A program made the translations under genes and the position numbers. Below, one piece after another: positions 62,921-64,000 of a DNA stretch of 64,000 nt (position 1 is the first letter of the stretch; the number at the start of each line of letters is the position of its first letter). The DNA comes from Candidatus Nanopelagicales bacterium (GTDB lineage: Bacteria; Actinomycetota; Actinomycetes; S36-B12), in NCBI GenBank assembly GCA_028687755.1, contig JAQTZL010000002.1:368664-432663 (forward strand), given 5' to 3'. Below the pieces are notes generated by a model. It was given only the letters and a program-made list of their open reading frames with translations, ran no database searches and was not told the DNA's origin.

Positions 62921-63051
62921 AAGTGTGCGGGGTGGGTGCAGGCTTGTACCCTCAGTGGGGTGCAGAGGGGGATGCAAAATTAACCGTTTGTGAGGGTAAC
63001 TCGCTGGGCACGCAACCCAAAGATCGTGCATCCTCGGTGTCTCCCCGCTAC
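62921..63051 (+). repeat. repeat R4: tRNA-like ~130-bp element
   Basis: AAGTGTGCGGGGTGGGTGCA, then GGCTTGTACCC, TGGGGTGCAGAGGGGGATGCA, TCGCTGGGCACGC, AACCCAAAGATCGTG and TCTCCCCGCTAC. The best match to an initiator tRNA: 5' GCGGGGTGG faces 3' CCCCGC, and TCGCTGGGC...AACCCA copies its anticodon arm (loop CACGCAA for CTCATAA). An insertion of ~50 bases sits between the D-like and anticodon-like arms. Confidence 0.75.
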
Positions 63052-63082
63052 TATTTGAAGATTCAACTAAATGATTCTTCCG

Positions 63083-63116
63083 CTACAGGGTCTCTGAGAA
63101 ATCAGGGACCCTGTAG
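63083..63116 (+). terminator. hairpin after R4 with GAAA tetraloop
   Basis: CTACAGGGTCTCTGA / TCAGGGACCCTGTAG: fifteen pairs (one G-T) closed by GAAA. No T-run follows, so termination is uncertain. The stem starts with the same CGCTAC as the end of the repeat. Confidence 0.6.
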
Positions 63117-63180
63117 TCATTTCAGTGCGGGCCGCGCGCCAAAGTTGACGACGTTGCGATACATAGTCATACTTTTGACC

Positions 63181-63462
63181 ATGTCCACGATGCCCCTTGC
63201 TGAAGTGAAGGCCCATCTTTCTGAAGTGGTGAGTCGTGTCAACGGTCAGCATGAGCGGGTCACGGTGACCGTCCACGGGCAGGCTTCTGCAGTGATCATG
63301 TCGCCCGATGACGTGGAACGTTTGGAGGAAACCATTGCCGTACTCGCTGATGGGGCGCTCATTCGTCAGCTCACCGAGTCTGAGGCGGATCTCGCCGAGG
63401 GGCGCGTGGAAGATCTCAACGCGCTCGCTGCAGTCATGCGCGCCCGCTCGACGGGTGCATGA
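63181..63462 (+). CDS. relB: Phd/YefM-family antitoxin (RelB-like)
   Basis: 93 residues. MSTMPLAEVKAHLSEVVSRV and ERVTVTVHGQASAVIMSPDD are the DNA-binding Phd/YefM core; the tail ESEADLAEGRVEDLNALAAV wraps the toxin. Represses its own promoter and neutralises the RelE toxin encoded seven bases on. The pair is enclosed by R4 and R5. Confidence 0.85.
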   Translation: MSTMPLAEVKAHLSEVVSRVNGQHERVTVTVHGQASAVIMSPDDVERLEETIAVLADGALIRQLTESEADLAEGRVEDLNALAAVMRARSTGA

Positions 63463-63469
63463 CGCCTAG

Positions 63470-63736
63470 ATGTATGAGCTGGTCATTACCGCCACGGCAA
63501 GGCGTCAACTCGCTGAAGGGCTTCCCTCATCGATCGCATTCGCCGCGTACGAATTCATCGTCGGACCACTTCTGGAGAATCCGCAACGAGTGGGCAAGCA
63601 ACTCATGCCGCCGCTGGCCGATCGCCACAGTGCGCGGCGAGGCACCTACCGCGTCATCTACCGCATTGACGACGCGGCGCGGACGGTGACGGTTCTCGCG
63701 GTCAGTCCTAGGGCTGACGCATACCGAACACCGTGA
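63470..63736 (+). CDS. relE: RelE-family mRNA interferase toxin
   Basis: 88 residues. YELVITATARRQLAEGLPSS, LLENPQRVGKQLMPPL, RRGTYRVIYRIDDAARTVTV and VSPRADAYR are the RelE/ParE pattern, with the basic RR-G-Y-R segment and C-terminal R/Y used for ribosome-dependent mRNA cleavage. Intact, with its antitoxin upstream. R5 begins 21 bases after the stop. Confidence 0.88.
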   Translation: MYELVITATARRQLAEGLPSSIAFAAYEFIVGPLLENPQRVGKQLMPPLADRHSARRGTYRVIYRIDDAARTVTVLAVSPRADAYRTP

Positions 63737-63757
63737 TTCGGTAAGAGCAAGGCTTCA

Positions 63758-63888
63758 AAGTGTGCGGGGTGGGTGCAGGCTTGCACCCCCAGGGGAGTGC
63801 AGAAGGGAGTGCAGAAATGGCTGTTTGTGAGCGCATCTTGCATGGCACGCAACCCAAAGATCGTGCATCCTCAGTTTCTCCCCGCTAC
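63758..63888 (+). repeat. repeat R5: tRNA-like ~130-bp element
   Basis: AAGTGTGCGGGGTGGGTGCA, then GGCTTGCACCC, AGGGGAGTGCAGAAGGGAGT, GCATCTTGCATGGCACGC, AACCCAAAGATCGTG and TTCTCCCCGCTAC. Near-identical to R4 in its first 30 and last 50 bases. GTGC-AGGCTT-GCAC can form a D-arm-like stem-loop and GCGGGG can pair with CCCCGC. Confidence 0.78.
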
Positions 63889-63902
63889 GAAAGTTCGCAT
63901 GG

Positions 63903-63928
63903 CAAGGCCCTCCTCACGGGGGGCCTTG
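63903..63928 (+). terminator. hairpin after R5, probable terminator
   Basis: CAAGGCCCTCC / GGGGGGCCTTG, eleven pairs (one G-T), loop TCAC, then TTCGTTTC. The stem sequence differs from those of R1-R4. No gene is evident from here to the window end. Confidence 0.7.
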
Positions 63929-64000
63929 TTCGTTTCTGGCCCCGGTATCGGAGTGACTGAAGCTGGGTCTATTGACTTCTATGGACAGCGCTGGGCGCTT

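Noticed and set aside
62921..63888. Integron attC sites for the R4/R5 repeats
   Set aside because: The RYYYAAC and GTTRRRY core triplet sites expected at the ends of attC are absent from all five copies, and no integron-type integrase is in the window.
7558..63888. Calling R1-R5 functional tRNA genes
   Set aside because: No GTTCRANTC T-loop, no U33 in the anticodon loop, poor T-stem pairing and a ~50-base insertion.

Overview
The window reads as an accessory (genomic-island) segment of an actinomycete. Supporting signs are a CmtR-type ArsR repressor, NlpC/P60 hydrolases with coiled-coil N-termini, remains of a CcdA-ResB-CcsB cytochrome c biogenesis system, F510_1955-type beta-propeller lipoproteins, an MMPL transporter, and frequent GTG/TTG starts with 4-bp ATGA overlaps. 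No rRNA, housekeeping operon, CRISPR array or intact functional tRNA was seen. Integrase fragments, decayed genes and toxin-antitoxin modules all point to repeated insertion and deletion.

Layout. 0-7.5 kb: two unrecognised genes, an integrase stub, a 1212-residue protein ending in a PD-(D/E)XK nuclease-like motif, and a HigBA-like module with a decayed toxin. 7.5-9.1 kb: repeat R1, a broken excisionase-like gene and a truncated integrase. 9.1-15.6 kb: zinc-ribbon gene, CtaG fragment, arsR-P1B ATPase-lspA operon, lnt, and a CcsB::ResB chimera. 16-26 kb: two DUF305 lipoproteins, NlpC/P60, a second lnt, a membrane-methyltransferase fusion with a small Cys-rich ORF, and an lgt-like-tlpA-ccdA operon. 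26.8-38.3 kb: copper operon (multicopper oxidase, DUF305, CopZ, propeller lipoprotein, CPD-type ATPase), divergent SHOCT-response regulator-kinase genes, GNAT and M15 peptidase genes, and another two-component pair. 38.5-50.3 kb: repeat R2, thioredoxin-like protein, CopA with three N-terminal metal-binding repeats, NlpC/P60, a second DUF305-CopZ-propeller operon facing a second SHOCT-RR-HK operon, then CmtR and two CDF transporters. 50.4-57.5 kb: DsbA-VKOR-TlpA-CcdA-CopC-CopD/CtaG operon and an arsR-CDF pair. 57.7-64 kb: thioredoxin-like gene and cassettes separated by repeats R3, R4 and R5: MNT/HEPN, TetR-MMPL, and RelBE.

Two patterns link the window. First, a 17-bp direct repeat of the type TTGATC-N5-TTCATC (11-bp period, as bound by OmpR/PhoB-family regulators) lies upstream of at least eleven transcription units, in most cases 31-32 bp before a GAnnnT hexamer that could be a -10 element. 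With the SHOCT-RR-HK systems inside the regulated set, this looks like a copper-responsive regulon covering copper efflux and oxidation, thiol-disulfide exchange, lipoprotein maturation and peptidoglycan hydrolases: a coordinated envelope response to metal stress. Second, five same-strand copies of a ~130-bp element (R1-R5) end in CCCCGCTAC. Their 3' halves have the spacing of an initiator-tRNA 3' half but no T-loop, and each is followed by a hairpin whose sequence differs between copies. Three copies sit directly behind toxin-antitoxin genes. I recognise no described family matching this element.
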